DNA of 64,000 nt from G963663315 sp963668255 (GCA_965116595.1 OZ220708.1:2232001-2296000); one strand, 5' to 3'; positions 16,726 through 25,774 are shown, numbered from the stretch's first letter. Translations and numbers: made by a program. Notes: generated by a model not told the origin, from the letters alone.

Positions 16726-17748
16726 ATGCAAGCAATTATCGACGCGCTCAACGCGATTGTATTACTGTTGAATTTTGTCATCGTGCCGGGGCTGGCCTAC
16801 GGTTCACAGCTTGCGCTCGGCGCGCTTGGAATCACGCTGGTGTTCGGTATTTTGCGATTTGCCAATTTCGCCCACGGCGACATCATGGCCTTCGGTACCA
16901 TGATCACCATCCTGATGACCTGGTGGTTACAGTCAATCGGGGTCAGCCTGGGTCCGTTACCGACTGCATTGCTCGCACTGCCAGTCGGAATCCTGGCAAC
17001 GATTGTGATGGTGACCGTGACCGATAAACTGGTTTACCGCCACTTTCGCCGTCAAAATGCCAGACCAGTGACGCTGATGATCGCTTCAATTGGCGTGATG
17101 TTGATGATGAACGGTATCGTACGATTTGTGATCGGCCCGAATGACCGGATTTTTCTGGATGGTGAACGTTTCATTATCAGCGCCCGCGAATTCAAAGTGA
17201 TGACCGGGTTGAATGAGGGATTGAGTATCAAGGTTTCCCAGGGGTTGACTGTAGTCATCGCTCTGATCTGCGTTTTCGCGCTTTTCTGGCTGTTGCAGAA
17301 AACCCGTACCGGCAAGTCGATGCGAGCTTATTCGGACAATGAAGACCTTGCCCTGTTGTCCGGTGTCAATCCGGACAGGGTGGTGCAGGTTACCTGGATA
17401 CTCGCTGCCATCCTGGCAACCATAGCCGGTACACTTTACGGCCTCGACAAGAGCTTCAAGCCGTTTACCTACCTGCAACTGTTGTTACCCATGTTCGCCG
17501 CCGCCATCGTCGGTGGTATCGGCAACCCGATTGGCGCGATTGTTGGCGGTTATGTAATTGCGTTTTCCGAGGTGATCGTCACCTACGCATACAAGAAGGT
17601 TTTTATCTATCTGCTGCCGCAAAGCCTTGAGCCGCAGGGATTGATGCAATTGCTGTCTACCGATTACAAATTTGCGGTATCGTTCATGATTCTCGTGCTG
17701 GTGTTACTGATCAAGCCGACCGGCATTTTTAAAGGCAAGGTACTGTGA
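16726..17748 (+). CDS. Branched-chain-type (HAAT) ABC transporter permease, LivH-like
   Basis: A 340-residue membrane protein with about eight hydrophobic segments and the LivH signature LALGALGITLVFGILRFANF, ending FAAAIVGGIGNPIGAIVGGY. It starts on the base after the stop of the fused ATPase gene. The first helix region is preceded by a short hydrophobic N-terminus. With the LivM-like partner it forms the translocation pore. HAAT systems carry branched-chain amino acids but also urea, amides, betaines and other small polar compounds, so substrate cannot be assigned from this subunit. Confidence 0.9.
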   Translation: MQAIIDALNAIVLLLNFVIVPGLAYGSQLALGALGITLVFGILRFANFAHGDIMAFGTMITILMTWWLQSIGVSLGPLPTALLALPVGILATIVMVTVTDKLVYRHFRRQNARPVTLMIASIGVMLMMNGIVRFVIGPNDRIFLDGERFIISAREFKVMTGLNEGLSIKVSQGLTVVIALICVFALFWLLQKTRTGKSMRAYSDNEDLALLSGVNPDRVVQVTWILAAILATIAGTLYGLDKSFKPFTYLQLLLPMFAAAIVGGIGNPIGAIVGGYVIAFSEVIVTYAYKKVFIYLLPQSLEPQGLMQLLSTDYKFAVSFMILVLVLLIKPTGIFKGKVL

Positions 17749-17761
17749 AAGGCAGGCCTGG

Positions 17762-19144
17762 ATGACCAATACACAAAAAGCCTGCTGGTCATTTGCCGTC
17801 ATCGGCGTTTTGTTCCTGATTATCGGCTTTGTTCAATCCTGGTCGGTTTCGCTCGGCATCTTGAACCTGTGCCTGATTTCCGCAGTGATGGCGCTTGGTG
17901 TCAATATGCAATGGGGTTATGCGGGGTTGTTGAATGTTGGCGTCATGGGTTTTGCCGCATTGGGCGGCGTCAGTGTGGTTCTGGTATCCCGCGCACCCGT
18001 GGTGGCCGCCTGGCAGGCGGGATCGGATAACCTGCTGCTGGCGCTGATTTGCTTCGTGATTACCATCGTGTTGGCGAGATGGCTGTACAAACGATGGCCT
18101 CGTGGCCCCAGACGTGCTTCAGCTATGGCGGCGGTCATCATTACCGGTCTGTTCATGACCCGTTATTTTCTGGACCCGGCGGTGACTTCAATTGAAGCGG
18201 TCGAGTCGGCAAAAACGGGATTTCTGGGTGGCATCGGATTGCCGGTACTGTTTTCCTGGGTGATCGGCGGGCTGTTCGCCGCAGGCGCAGCCTGGTTGAT
18301 TGGCAAGGTCGCCCTCGGACTGCGCGCAGACTACTTTGCCATTGCCACCCTGGGGATTTCAGAAATTATCATTGCGATCCTGAAAAATGAGGACTGGCTG
18401 ACACGGGGCGTAAAAAACGTCACAGGTTTGCCGCGCCCCGTTCCCTATGAAATCGAGTTACAAAACAGTGCCTGGTTTGTCGATTTCATTGCCCGCTGGA
18501 ACGCGACCGGATTATCTTCATTAAATGAGACAGATCGTATCGTTGCGTTGAAGCAACTGGTCATCGCCGGCTCGAGCATTTTTGTAAAACTCTGTTATGC
18601 CGGATTGTTTGCGTCGGTACTGATCATCATTTTATTACTCAGTGTACGGGCATTGAATTCGCCCTGGGGCCGTATGATGCGCGCTATTCGTGATAATGAA
18701 ACTGCGGCGGGCGCGATGGGAAAGGACGTGACCCGATGTCATCTTCAGATATTTGTAATTGGTTCGGCCGTAATTGGCATTGCCGGCGCCATGCTGACAA
18801 CCCTGGATGGCCAGTTCACACCCACCACATACAATCCTCTGCGCTATACTTTTCTGATCTGGGTAATGGTCATTGTAGGTGGCTCGGGCAATAACATGGG
18901 GTCGGTACTCGGCGGTTTCCTGATCTGGCTGGTATGGATAGAAGCAGAGCCGGTGGGTGTCTGGTTAATGGAGTCGGCAACCGGATGGATGGAGGATGGC
19001 AACCCGGTCAGGGATCATCTGATCGCAAATGCGCAACATATGCGCCTGTTTTTTATGGGATTTGTGTTGTTGCTGGTCTTGCGATACAGCCCGGGAGGGT
19101 TGTTGCCGGAACGGGTCCGGAAAAAATCTAATTCCCCCACCTGA
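17762..19144 (+). CDS. Branched-chain-type (HAAT) ABC transporter permease, LivM-like
   Basis: A 460-residue permease with ten or so hydrophobic segments, including LGVNMQWGYAGLLNVGVMGF (conserved LivM region), LRADYFAIATLGISEIII, WGRMMRAIRDNETAAGAMG and VIVGGSGNNMGSVLGGFLIW. It is longer than E. coli LivM (425) owing to an inserted region around residues 95-160. It follows the LivH-like gene by 13 bases. Confidence 0.9.
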   Translation: MTNTQKACWSFAVIGVLFLIIGFVQSWSVSLGILNLCLISAVMALGVNMQWGYAGLLNVGVMGFAALGGVSVVLVSRAPVVAAWQAGSDNLLLALICFVITIVLARWLYKRWPRGPRRASAMAAVIITGLFMTRYFLDPAVTSIEAVESAKTGFLGGIGLPVLFSWVIGGLFAAGAAWLIGKVALGLRADYFAIATLGISEIIIAILKNEDWLTRGVKNVTGLPRPVPYEIELQNSAWFVDFIARWNATGLSSLNETDRIVALKQLVIAGSSIFVKLCYAGLFASVLIIILLLSVRALNSPWGRMMRAIRDNETAAGAMGKDVTRCHLQIFVIGSAVIGIAGAMLTTLDGQFTPTTYNPLRYTFLIWVMVIVGGSGNNMGSVLGGFLIWLVWIEAEPVGVWLMESATGWMEDGNPVRDHLIANAQHMRLFFMGFVLLLVLRYSPGGLLPERVRKKSNSPT

Positions 19145-19260
19145 TCCGGCCCGAATTCAGGGGAAATCAGGCATGCAAGTGATCATGACGAGGGGCGCCG
19201 GTTGTGGATACCCGCTCCCTGACAGGGGCCGGAGACAAGCTTCGCGGGAAAGGCGGCAGG

Positions 19261-19289
19261 TTGGTTCGCGTTATCAGTTGGGTTATACT
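19261..19289 (+). promoter_or_regulatory. Candidate promoter for the substrate-binding protein gene
   Basis: TTGGTT (19261-19266) and TATACT (19284-19289) are separated by exactly 17 bases, in the 220-base gap between the LivM-like and LivK-like genes. A separate promoter would let the binding protein be made in excess over the membrane components. Confidence 0.5.
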
Positions 19290-19364
19290 CGATGGCTTCG
19301 GATTATTCCGGTCCAAGTGACCTGTTCTTCGGAATTATCAACACTTTGCCTAGTAGGAGGCACG

Positions 19365-20546
19365 ATGAAAAAGACCATATTAATACCCGCATTACTTGCT
19401 ATCCTGTCCGCGCCGGCGCTGGCTGATGATATCAAAATCGGTGTCATCCTCGGATTTACAGGACCCATCGAATCGCTGACGCCGGATATGGCCAGTGGCG
19501 CAGAGCTTGCGTTATCCGAAGCCTCCGGATCCGGAATGCTGCTTGGTGGGAAAACCATTGTCAGTGTTCGTGGTGACTCTACATGTATTGATGCTGCGGC
19601 TGCATCTTCGGCTGCTGAGCGTCTGATCACTGCTGACGCGGTTGCGGCAATAATGGGCGCTGATTGTTCCGGCGTAACGACCGCAATTGCCAACAATGTG
19701 GCTATCCCCAATGGCGTTGTGATGATTTCGCCATCGGCCACTTCACCGGCGCTTTCAACAATTGATGACAATGGCTATTTCTTCAGAACAGCTCCATCGG
19801 ATGCCCGTCAGGGACAGGTCCTTGCCGATATTCTGAAAGATCGGGGCATTACCGAGGTAGCCATCACCTACACCAACAACGACTATGGCAAAGGGTTGGC
19901 TGAATCATTCGGCGGTGCATTCAAAGCCAATGGCGGGACGGTTGCAATCACAGCGGCGCATGAAGATGGCAAAGCGGATTACTCTGCTGAAGTCGGCGCC
20001 CTTGCGGCTTCCGGCGCCGGACACCTGGTGGTATTCGGATACGTTGATCAGGGCGGCAAGGGTATCATCCAGGCGGCAGTCGATGCAGATGCCTTCACAG
20101 GCTTTGTGATGGCGGATGGCATGGTTGGCGAATCCTTGACGGATGCCATCGGCGCTGGTCTCAATGGTTCTGTTGCGACCCTGCCTGGCGGGGCATCAGG
20201 AGCAGATGCGTTTGTCGACTACGCCAACTCAAACGAGATCAAGGGCGATGGCGCCTTCGTACCCGAGGCGTATGATGCGAGCGCTTTGCTGGTTCTCGCC
20301 ATTCAGGCAGCAGGCTCGGCCGACCGGGCTGCCATCCGGGACAACATCATGTCTGTGGCGAATGCACCGGGCGAGGAAATCGGTCCCGGTGAGCTGGGTA
20401 AGGCACTGCAAATTCTGGCGGATGGCGGGGAAGTCAACTATCAGGGCGCGACCAATGTCGAGTTCAATGAAGTAGGCGAAGTGTTCGGCAGCTACAAAGA
20501 GCTTGAGATCACTGACGGTGAATGGAAAACGGTTCGGATTCATTGA
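19365..20546 (+). CDS. Periplasmic substrate-binding protein of the HAAT transporter (LivK-like, type 1 fold)
   Basis: Start is the ATG at 19365, preceded by AGGAGG at 19355-19360 and followed by a classic signal peptide (KK, hydrophobic core, APALA cleavage). The 393-residue protein has the Leu/Ile/Val-binding-protein fold, opening with IKIGVILGFTGPIESLTPDM. The binding-site regions include MISPSATSPALS and YTNNDYGKGLA. It delivers substrate to the LivH/LivM-like permeases. The neighbouring TMADH-like and MttB-like genes on the same strand suggest a methylated amine or betaine, but the family also takes amino acids. Confidence 0.88.
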   Translation: MKKTILIPALLAILSAPALADDIKIGVILGFTGPIESLTPDMASGAELALSEASGSGMLLGGKTIVSVRGDSTCIDAAAASSAAERLITADAVAAIMGADCSGVTTAIANNVAIPNGVVMISPSATSPALSTIDDNGYFFRTAPSDARQGQVLADILKDRGITEVAITYTNNDYGKGLAESFGGAFKANGGTVAITAAHEDGKADYSAEVGALAASGAGHLVVFGYVDQGGKGIIQAAVDADAFTGFVMADGMVGESLTDAIGAGLNGSVATLPGGASGADAFVDYANSNEIKGDGAFVPEAYDASALLVLAIQAAGSADRAAIRDNIMSVANAPGEEIGPGELGKALQILADGGEVNYQGATNVEFNEVGEVFGSYKELEITDGEWKTVRIH

Positions 20547-20554
20547 TTTATCAT

Positions 20555-20585
20555 ACACCGGGCAGGGTAATACCCTCCCCGGTGT
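20555..20585 (+). terminator. Strong hairpin after the substrate-binding protein gene
   Basis: ACACCGGG pairs with CCCGGTGT and, inside, AGGGT pairs with ACCCT around an AAT loop; the only interruption is a C-C mismatch. It begins 8 bases after the livK-like stop. No T-run follows, so it could be a Rho-assisted terminator, an mRNA 3' stabiliser or an attenuator before the TMADH-like gene. Confidence 0.5.
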
Positions 20586-20624
20586 CAGTGGCCGGTAAAA
20601 TTATATCTTGAGTCGACAGGGTTG

Positions 20625-22694
20625 ATGACCGTTTCTGATCGGTATGCGATCCTTTTTGAACCCGTAAAAATCGGGCCTGTCACAGCACGTAATCGTTTTT
20701 ATCAGGTTCCCCATTGTAACGGATTCGGCCACCTGAGACCGCGGGGCCATGCCGCGATGCGCGGTATGAAGGCGCAAGGCGGCTGGGCGGTGGTGTGTAC
20801 GGAGGAGACCGAGATTCATCCAAGCTCCGACTTGTCGCCGTATGCGGTACAACGCCTGTGGGATCAACGGGACATACCTGCATTGGCCCTGATGACCGAG
20901 GCTGTGCATCAGCACGGTTCGCTGGTCGGTATTCAATTGGCCCATAATGGTCATCACGCACCCAACCTGTTCTCACGCATCCCTCCGCTTTCGCCCAGCG
21001 GACGAACGATTGAAGACCTGTATCCGCGGCAGGCCCGGGCGATGACCCGATCCGATATCCGGGACTTGCGCAAATGGCATCGAAACGCAGTCAGGAATGC
21101 CAAAATTGCAGGTTTCGATATTATCTATGTATACGCCGGTCACCACATGACGCTGGCGCATCAGTTCCTGAATCCGGCGTTCAATCAGCGTACCGATGAA
21201 TATGGCGGCTCTTTGGAAAACCGGGTTCGCCTGACCAGGGAGTTACTGGAAGAATCGCTGGATGAAGCTGCTGGGGAATGCGCCATCGCATTTCGACTGG
21301 CGGTAGATGACATGGCGGGCGCCAATGGTATGCAGGCCCGGGAAGAAGGCAGGGAAATTGTCGAAATGCTGGCTGAATTTCCTGATCTGTGGGATGTCAA
21401 TGTTGCGGGCTGGGACAACGATTCACAGACATCGAGACATGCCCCCGAAGAGGGCTACCAGGAATCGTATACCGCATTCGTAAAACAACTGACATCCAAG
21501 CCGGTAGTCGGGGTAGGGAGGTATACCTCGCCTGATCGAATGGTTGCACTTGTCAAGAAAGGTCATCTTGATTTTATTGGCGCTGCCCGACCGTCCATCG
21601 CAGACCCGTTCCTGCCGAACAAGATCAGGGATAATCGGGTTGAGGATATCTGCGAGTGTATCGGCTGCAATATCTGTGTTTCTTGCGACACCACCGGTAT
21701 TCCCATCCGATGCACCCAGAACCCGACGATGGGTGAAGAATGGAGAAGGAACTGGCATCCGGAGAAGATCCAGCCAAAATCGAGTGACGAACCGGTTGTA
21801 GTCGTGGGCGGCGGACCCGCGGGTCTGGAATGTGCATTGCAGTTGAACCGGCGTGGCCATAATGTCATTCTGGCTGAAGCATCAGACCGGCTGGGTGGTC
21901 GAGTGGTCAGGGAGTCTCAACTGAAGGGTTTGTCGGCATGGAAGCGGGTGAGTGACTATCGAATCATCCAACTGGAGCAGTCCGCCACTGTCAATCTGTA
22001 TCTGCAAAGCGAAATGGATGCAGACAACATTGTTGAGCTGGGAATCCCCCATGTGTTTATCGCAACCGGGGCGCACTGGCGTCGTGACGGGGCAGGCAGA
22101 AGTTCCCGTACCGCGATGGAATTCGATACCGGGATCAGTGTCATGACGCCCGATGATATCATGGCCGGACTGACCCCTGAGCCGGGGCCGGTTATCATTT
22201 ATGATGACGAGCAATCCTATATGGGCGGGGTGATTGCCGAGCAACTTGCGGCAACACACCCGAATATAAGATACATAACTTCGGCTGGCGTTGCTTCTGC
22301 ATGGACCAGCAACACTCTGGAACAACACAGGATTCACTCGGCGCTGATTTCACAGGGGGTCAGTATTTCTACCAACCAGGCAGTGAAAAGCGTAAATAAT
22401 AATCAGCTTGTCACCCAGTGCATTTTTGGTGGCAAGGATCGTGTTTACGAATGCAACACATTGATCCTGGTTACTGAAAGACAACCGAACAATCACCTTG
22501 CCAACGCATTACTTGAGATCAACAAAAGCGACAATAAGTTTGCCACCCTTGAAGTGATCGGCGATGCACTCGCACCGGGACTGATTGCTGATGCAGTATT
22601 TTACGGCCACCTGGCTGCGCGTAATTTTCAGATGGACCCTGAGATGGTCGAAAACCAGTTGTTCATGCGGGAAATCCCCTCTCTCACCGGGTGA
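20625..22694 (+). CDS. Trimethylamine dehydrogenase-family iron-sulfur flavoprotein with altered substrate pocket
   Basis: A 689-residue protein (ATG 20625; a TTG lies one codon upstream) with an old-yellow-enzyme barrel (1-340), a [4Fe-4S] cysteine cluster and two nucleotide-binding domains starting at VVVVGGGPAGLECAL. It matches Methylophilus trimethylamine dehydrogenase, as I remember that sequence, over long stretches: RNRFYQVPHC (the Cys that links FMN), IIYVY, GVGRYTSPD, ARPSIADPFLP, CIGCNICVS and CTQNPTMGEEWRRNWHPEK. By ungapped alignment the pocket residue Tyr60 of TMADH is Glu here, and Trp355 is Asp, while a Trp near position 264 seems kept. It is therefore probably an oxidative N-demethylase or deaminase of a different methylated amine. 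An MttB-like gene follows 28 bases downstream. Confidence 0.85.
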   Translation: MTVSDRYAILFEPVKIGPVTARNRFYQVPHCNGFGHLRPRGHAAMRGMKAQGGWAVVCTEETEIHPSSDLSPYAVQRLWDQRDIPALALMTEAVHQHGSLVGIQLAHNGHHAPNLFSRIPPLSPSGRTIEDLYPRQARAMTRSDIRDLRKWHRNAVRNAKIAGFDIIYVYAGHHMTLAHQFLNPAFNQRTDEYGGSLENRVRLTRELLEESLDEAAGECAIAFRLAVDDMAGANGMQAREEGREIVEMLAEFPDLWDVNVAGWDNDSQTSRHAPEEGYQESYTAFVKQLTSKPVVGVGRYTSPDRMVALVKKGHLDFIGAARPSIADPFLPNKIRDNRVEDICECIGCNICVSCDTTGIPIRCTQNPTMGEEWRRNWHPEKIQPKSSDEPVVVVGGGPAGLECALQLNRRGHNVILAEASDRLGGRVVRESQLKGLSAWKRVSDYRIIQLEQSATVNLYLQSEMDADNIVELGIPHVFIATGAHWRRDGAGRSSRTAMEFDTGISVMTPDDIMAGLTPEPGPVIIYDDEQSYMGGVIAEQLAATHPNIRYITSAGVASAWTSNTLEQHRIHSALISQGVSISTNQAVKSVNNNQLVTQCIFGGKDRVYECNTLILVTERQPNNHLANALLEINKSDNKFATLEVIGDALAPGLIADAVFYGHLAARNFQMDPEMVENQLFMREIPSLTG

Positions 22695-22722
22695 TACTCA
22701 CCCGACCTCACTCTTGCCATAC

Positions 22723-24306
22723 ATGACTGACACAGCTTCCACCGACGAAAACAATAAAAGCCCGGACAGGTCCCGCGGCCCGAGGAGGCGCGAAGGAGGC
22801 CGGAATGCACGCAGAACCAAAAGACAGGCGCAAACCACTTCGCTGGCGGTCTGGCCCGGTATTCGCGGGGGCAGTTATAAACCGTTGAGCGAACATGACA
22901 TGGAGCAGGTGCATCAGGCAGCCCTGGAGATTCTGGCGACAATCGGAATAAAGGACTGGACCGAAGAGCTGCTGGAAACGGTATTGCCCGGAGGGGCTTT
23001 TCTGAATGAACACAATAGACTGTGTTTCCCCGAAGCTCTGATCGAAGACATTATCGCAGGCGCCGCGCGTAACTTCGTGGTTCACGCAAGAGGGGCCCGG
23101 AAAGGAACAGGTGACATTGAATGCAGCGGTTCGAAAGTGTATTTTGCGACATCAGGCTCGGCAGTATCGACATTCGAATCTGAAACCAAAAGCTACCGTG
23201 CATCCACACTTCAGGATATTTACGACTTCACCCGGCTGACCGATAAACTCGATAACATTCACATGGTGGGCGATACTGTGGTTCCTACAGATGTCACGGA
23301 TGATTTCGAGCACGACATCAATATCCCGTATGCGATGATGGCGGCGACAGAGAAACCCCTTTGTTTTGCTTTTCGAAGCTCGAAAAGTGTCCGCCCTGCG
23401 GTCGAAATGTTTGATATGGTTTTGGGTGAAGAAGGCAGATTTCAAAAAGAGCCATTTGCTATTTTTGGGGGTTGTCCGATCGTTTCACCGCTGAGATTCG
23501 GGCTGGAAAATCTGCAGGTGATGATGGAAGCCAGCCGGCTTGGCTTGACCAGTGACCTTGCGGTAGCGCCCCAGAGCGGGGCCACCGCTCCGGCGCCCCT
23601 GGCAGGCATCCTGGCGCAAGTCATTGCAGAAACCCTGGCCTGCCTTGCAGTCGTCAATCTGATCAACCCCGGTTGCCCGATGGCTTTCGCCGCGTGGCCC
23701 TTTATTACCGATTTGCGTACGGGTTCATTTTCCGGAGGCAGTGCAGAGGAGGCGTTGCTGTCCGCTGCAGCCGTACAGATGGGCATATTCTATGATCTTC
23801 CCAATTCTGTCGCGGCAGGCATGACAGATTCCAAAATCCCTGATGTGCAGCACGGTTTCGAGAAAGGCGTCTCATTGACGCTGGCTGCAATGGCTGGCGC
23901 AAATCGCGTCTGTGAAGCGGCGGGAATGATGGGTAGCCTGATGGGTTGCAGTTTCGAATCCCTGGTTATTGATGATGAGATTCTGGGGTTGGTTCTGCGT
24001 GCGACCCGCGGCATCGAGGTCAGCGATGAAACCCTGTCAGTGGCGGTCATTCGCGAATCTGTTATCAACCCCGGCCATTTTCTTGGGCACAGCCAGACCC
24101 TGAACTATATAGAATCGGAGTATCTGTACCCGGAGTTATCCGATCGCACTCCCACTGACGCATGGGAGAAAGCGGGTTCCAGTGATCTTTATACGCGCAG
24201 TCAGCAGGTTGTCCGGGAAATCCTTGATCAGCATCGACCCTATTACATTGATAATGCAATCGATAGTGCGATTCGGGACAAATTTCCAATTCTTCTAAAG
24301 ATATAG
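22723..24306 (+). CDS. MttB-family (trimethylamine:corrinoid methyltransferase-like) protein, non-pyrrolysine, copy 1
   Basis: Start chosen at ATG 22723 (MTDTASTDENNK), since the frame upstream overlaps the TMADH-like gene. The 527-residue product belongs to the MttB family (COG5598). It has a basic Arg/Gly-rich N-terminus (about 18-40) and conserved blocks including GSKVYFATSGSAV, PFITDLRTGSFSGGSAE and VAAGMTDSKIPDVQHGFEKG. No in-frame amber codon occurs, so it lacks the pyrrolysine of methanogen MttB. Non-pyrrolysine relatives such as MtgB, MtpB and MtcB demethylate glycine betaine, proline betaine or carnitine and pass the methyl group to a corrinoid protein. No such corrinoid protein is in this window. 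It is probably co-expressed with the TMADH-like gene and the upstream transporter. Confidence 0.85.
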   Translation: MTDTASTDENNKSPDRSRGPRRREGGRNARRTKRQAQTTSLAVWPGIRGGSYKPLSEHDMEQVHQAALEILATIGIKDWTEELLETVLPGGAFLNEHNRLCFPEALIEDIIAGAARNFVVHARGARKGTGDIECSGSKVYFATSGSAVSTFESETKSYRASTLQDIYDFTRLTDKLDNIHMVGDTVVPTDVTDDFEHDINIPYAMMAATEKPLCFAFRSSKSVRPAVEMFDMVLGEEGRFQKEPFAIFGGCPIVSPLRFGLENLQVMMEASRLGLTSDLAVAPQSGATAPAPLAGILAQVIAETLACLAVVNLINPGCPMAFAAWPFITDLRTGSFSGGSAEEALLSAAAVQMGIFYDLPNSVAAGMTDSKIPDVQHGFEKGVSLTLAAMAGANRVCEAAGMMGSLMGCSFESLVIDDEILGLVLRATRGIEVSDETLSVAVIRESVINPGHFLGHSQTLNYIESEYLYPELSDRTPTDAWEKAGSSDLYTRSQQVVREILDQHRPYYIDNAIDSAIRDKFPILLKI

Positions 24307-24311
24307 ATTCA

Positions 24312-25310
24312 TTATCCAACAGGAATACCGTAAGGCATGGCTATTCGTTCGAGTTGATCGCCCGCAGCCGAACCGACGGCCAATACACCGTGATCGATCG
24401 ATGTTGCGGGCACCATGGCGGATATCAGATTGATTCGATCATCAAGTCCAACAGAGTCCACGACTGTTCCGGCTTTTGAGTCCGGGTTGTCGCTGGTGTA
24501 GATTGCATCACCTGGAACAACGGGGTTGACGGAATTGACCCTGGCTACAATCAATCTTTTTTTTGATTTGCCGAGATATTTCAGCCTTGCAATAATCTCC
24601 TGCCCCGGGAAACAGCCTTTTTTGAAACTGACACCGTCAACCAGTTCGAGGTTAATGTTCTGGGGAATGAAGGTTTCAACCGTGTTTGCGTACACCTGGG
24701 GGATGGCTGAAAGAATATCCAGCGCTCGCCAGTAGTCACCATTAAAAACTGCCGTATTGTCATGGTTGGAGATTCGCTTGATCAGATCATCGTTTCCAAT
24801 CAGCAGATAGCGTAACCGTGGTTCATCCACGCAATAGATGTTGCCGCCTGATGCCATGAATTCCTGGCCTGGCGAATCGACCTCCCCGACAAATCCCAGG
24901 CAGTGGAAATCCGATTCGATTTCAATCGTCACTTTGGCACGCATCACATACATTTTGATTCGCTTTGAGAATGACCCCACCAGATCATTCGGAATCAATG
25001 CCCAAAAGCCATTTTCACTACGCATTATTCTCAGGATAGCGAGTGTGCGGCCCTTGGGGTTGCAATAGGCATGCAACTGGGACTGACCGTGACCGAGTTT
25101 GGTAATATCGTTGCTCAATTGACCTTGCAGAAATGATTCTGCATCCTCTCCCTGTATGCGGAGCAAGGACAACGGACCCGGATCAATGTAGTGCTGACCG
25201 GGTTTTTCATTGTCCAGCATTGCGTCTAACTGTGCTTGTGTCAATGGGATCATATTTCTGGACGGTTGGATGGTTATCAATGCAAAGTGGTCGGTGAATT
25301 GCAGGGTCAC
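24312..25310 (-). CDS. ygfZ: YgfZ-type tetrahydrofolate-binding protein (Fe-S cluster biogenesis/repair)
   Basis: A 332-residue protein with the YgfZ signature KKGCFPGQE near residue 230 and an N-terminal LRIQGEDAESFLQGQLSND segment, both typical of the GcvT-like fold of YgfZ. The family helps assemble or repair certain iron-sulfur enzymes, using folate and the signature cysteine, and affects MiaB-dependent tRNA modification. The start is GTG at 25310, preceded by AGGAG at suitable distance. ATG 25253 is an alternative. It is convergent with the MttB-like gene (5-base gap) and divergent from the sdh operon, itself an Fe-S enzyme. Confidence 0.88.
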   Translation of the reverse strand: MTLQFTDHFALITIQPSRNMIPLTQAQLDAMLDNEKPGQHYIDPGPLSLLRIQGEDAESFLQGQLSNDITKLGHGQSQLHAYCNPKGRTLAILRIMRSENGFWALIPNDLVGSFSKRIKMYVMRAKVTIEIESDFHCLGFVGEVDSPGQEFMASGGNIYCVDEPRLRYLLIGNDDLIKRISNHDNTAVFNGDYWRALDILSAIPQVYANTVETFIPQNINLELVDGVSFKKGCFPGQEIIARLKYLGKSKKRLIVARVNSVNPVVPGDAIYTSDNPDSKAGTVVDSVGLDDRINLISAMVPATSIDHGVLAVGSAAGDQLERIAMPYGIPVG

Positions 25311-25333
25311 TTCGAGTGACTCCTGGAATATTA

Positions 25334-25362
25334 TTGCGATGATTCAGAAAACCAAGTATACA
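25334..25362 (+). promoter_or_regulatory. Candidate promoter of the sdh operon
   Basis: TTGCGA (25334-25339) and TATACA (25357-25362) are spaced by exactly 17 bases, with the sdhC start 28 bases downstream. It lies in the 80-base gap between divergent ygfZ and sdhC. Confidence 0.5.
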
Positions 25363-25390
25363 TGGTGTGCTTATCAGTTAAAATCAAGTG

Positions 25391-25774
25391 ATGAAGATAA
25401 CAGATAATGGACCTGACCGCCCGCTTTCTCCGCATCTGCAGGTCTACAAGCCTCAACTCACATCTGTATTGTCCATTCTTCACAGGGCAACTGGAATCAT
25501 GATCGCTATCGGTGCAGTTGTCATTGCCCTATGGTTTCAGAGTGTAACCATGGGGGAAGAGATTTATGACTGTATCAGACAGTGGTTGAGTTCCCCGGTG
25601 GGCAAAGGATTGCTGGTGATCTGGACAGCCTGTACCAGTTATCATTTGTTCAATGGCATTCGCCATCTGTTCTGGGATTACGGATATGGTTATGATCTCT
25701 CCATCGTTTACCTTTCCGGCAGGCTTACGGTAGTGGCTGCGATTCTGTTGACGGCAGGAGTCTGGCTGATATGA
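25391..25774 (+). CDS. sdhC: Succinate dehydrogenase cytochrome b556 subunit SdhC
   Basis: A 127-residue membrane protein (ATG 25391; an adjacent GTG at 25388 is possible). It begins RPLSPHLQVYKPQLTSVLSILHRATG, the SdhC motif with the Ser and Arg lining the ubiquinone site, and has three hydrophobic helices. The heme-ligating His is in YHLFNGIRHLFWD. It anchors the SdhAB catalytic dimer to the inner membrane in TCA cycle/complex II. Its stop overlaps the sdhD start by four bases. Confidence 0.95.
   Translation: MKITDNGPDRPLSPHLQVYKPQLTSVLSILHRATGIMIAIGAVVIALWFQSVTMGEEIYDCIRQWLSSPVGKGLLVIWTACTSYHLFNGIRHLFWDYGYGYDLSIVYLSGRLTVVAAILLTAGVWLI

Noticed and set aside
19029..19364. Long upstream extension of the HAAT binding-protein gene
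   Set aside because: A perfect AGGAGG site and signal peptide fix the start at 19365; the upstream frame overlaps the LivM-like gene.
22723..24306. Pyrrolysine-containing MttB
   Set aside because: The frame has no internal amber codon, so this is a non-pyrrolysine family member. The same holds for 61438-63039.
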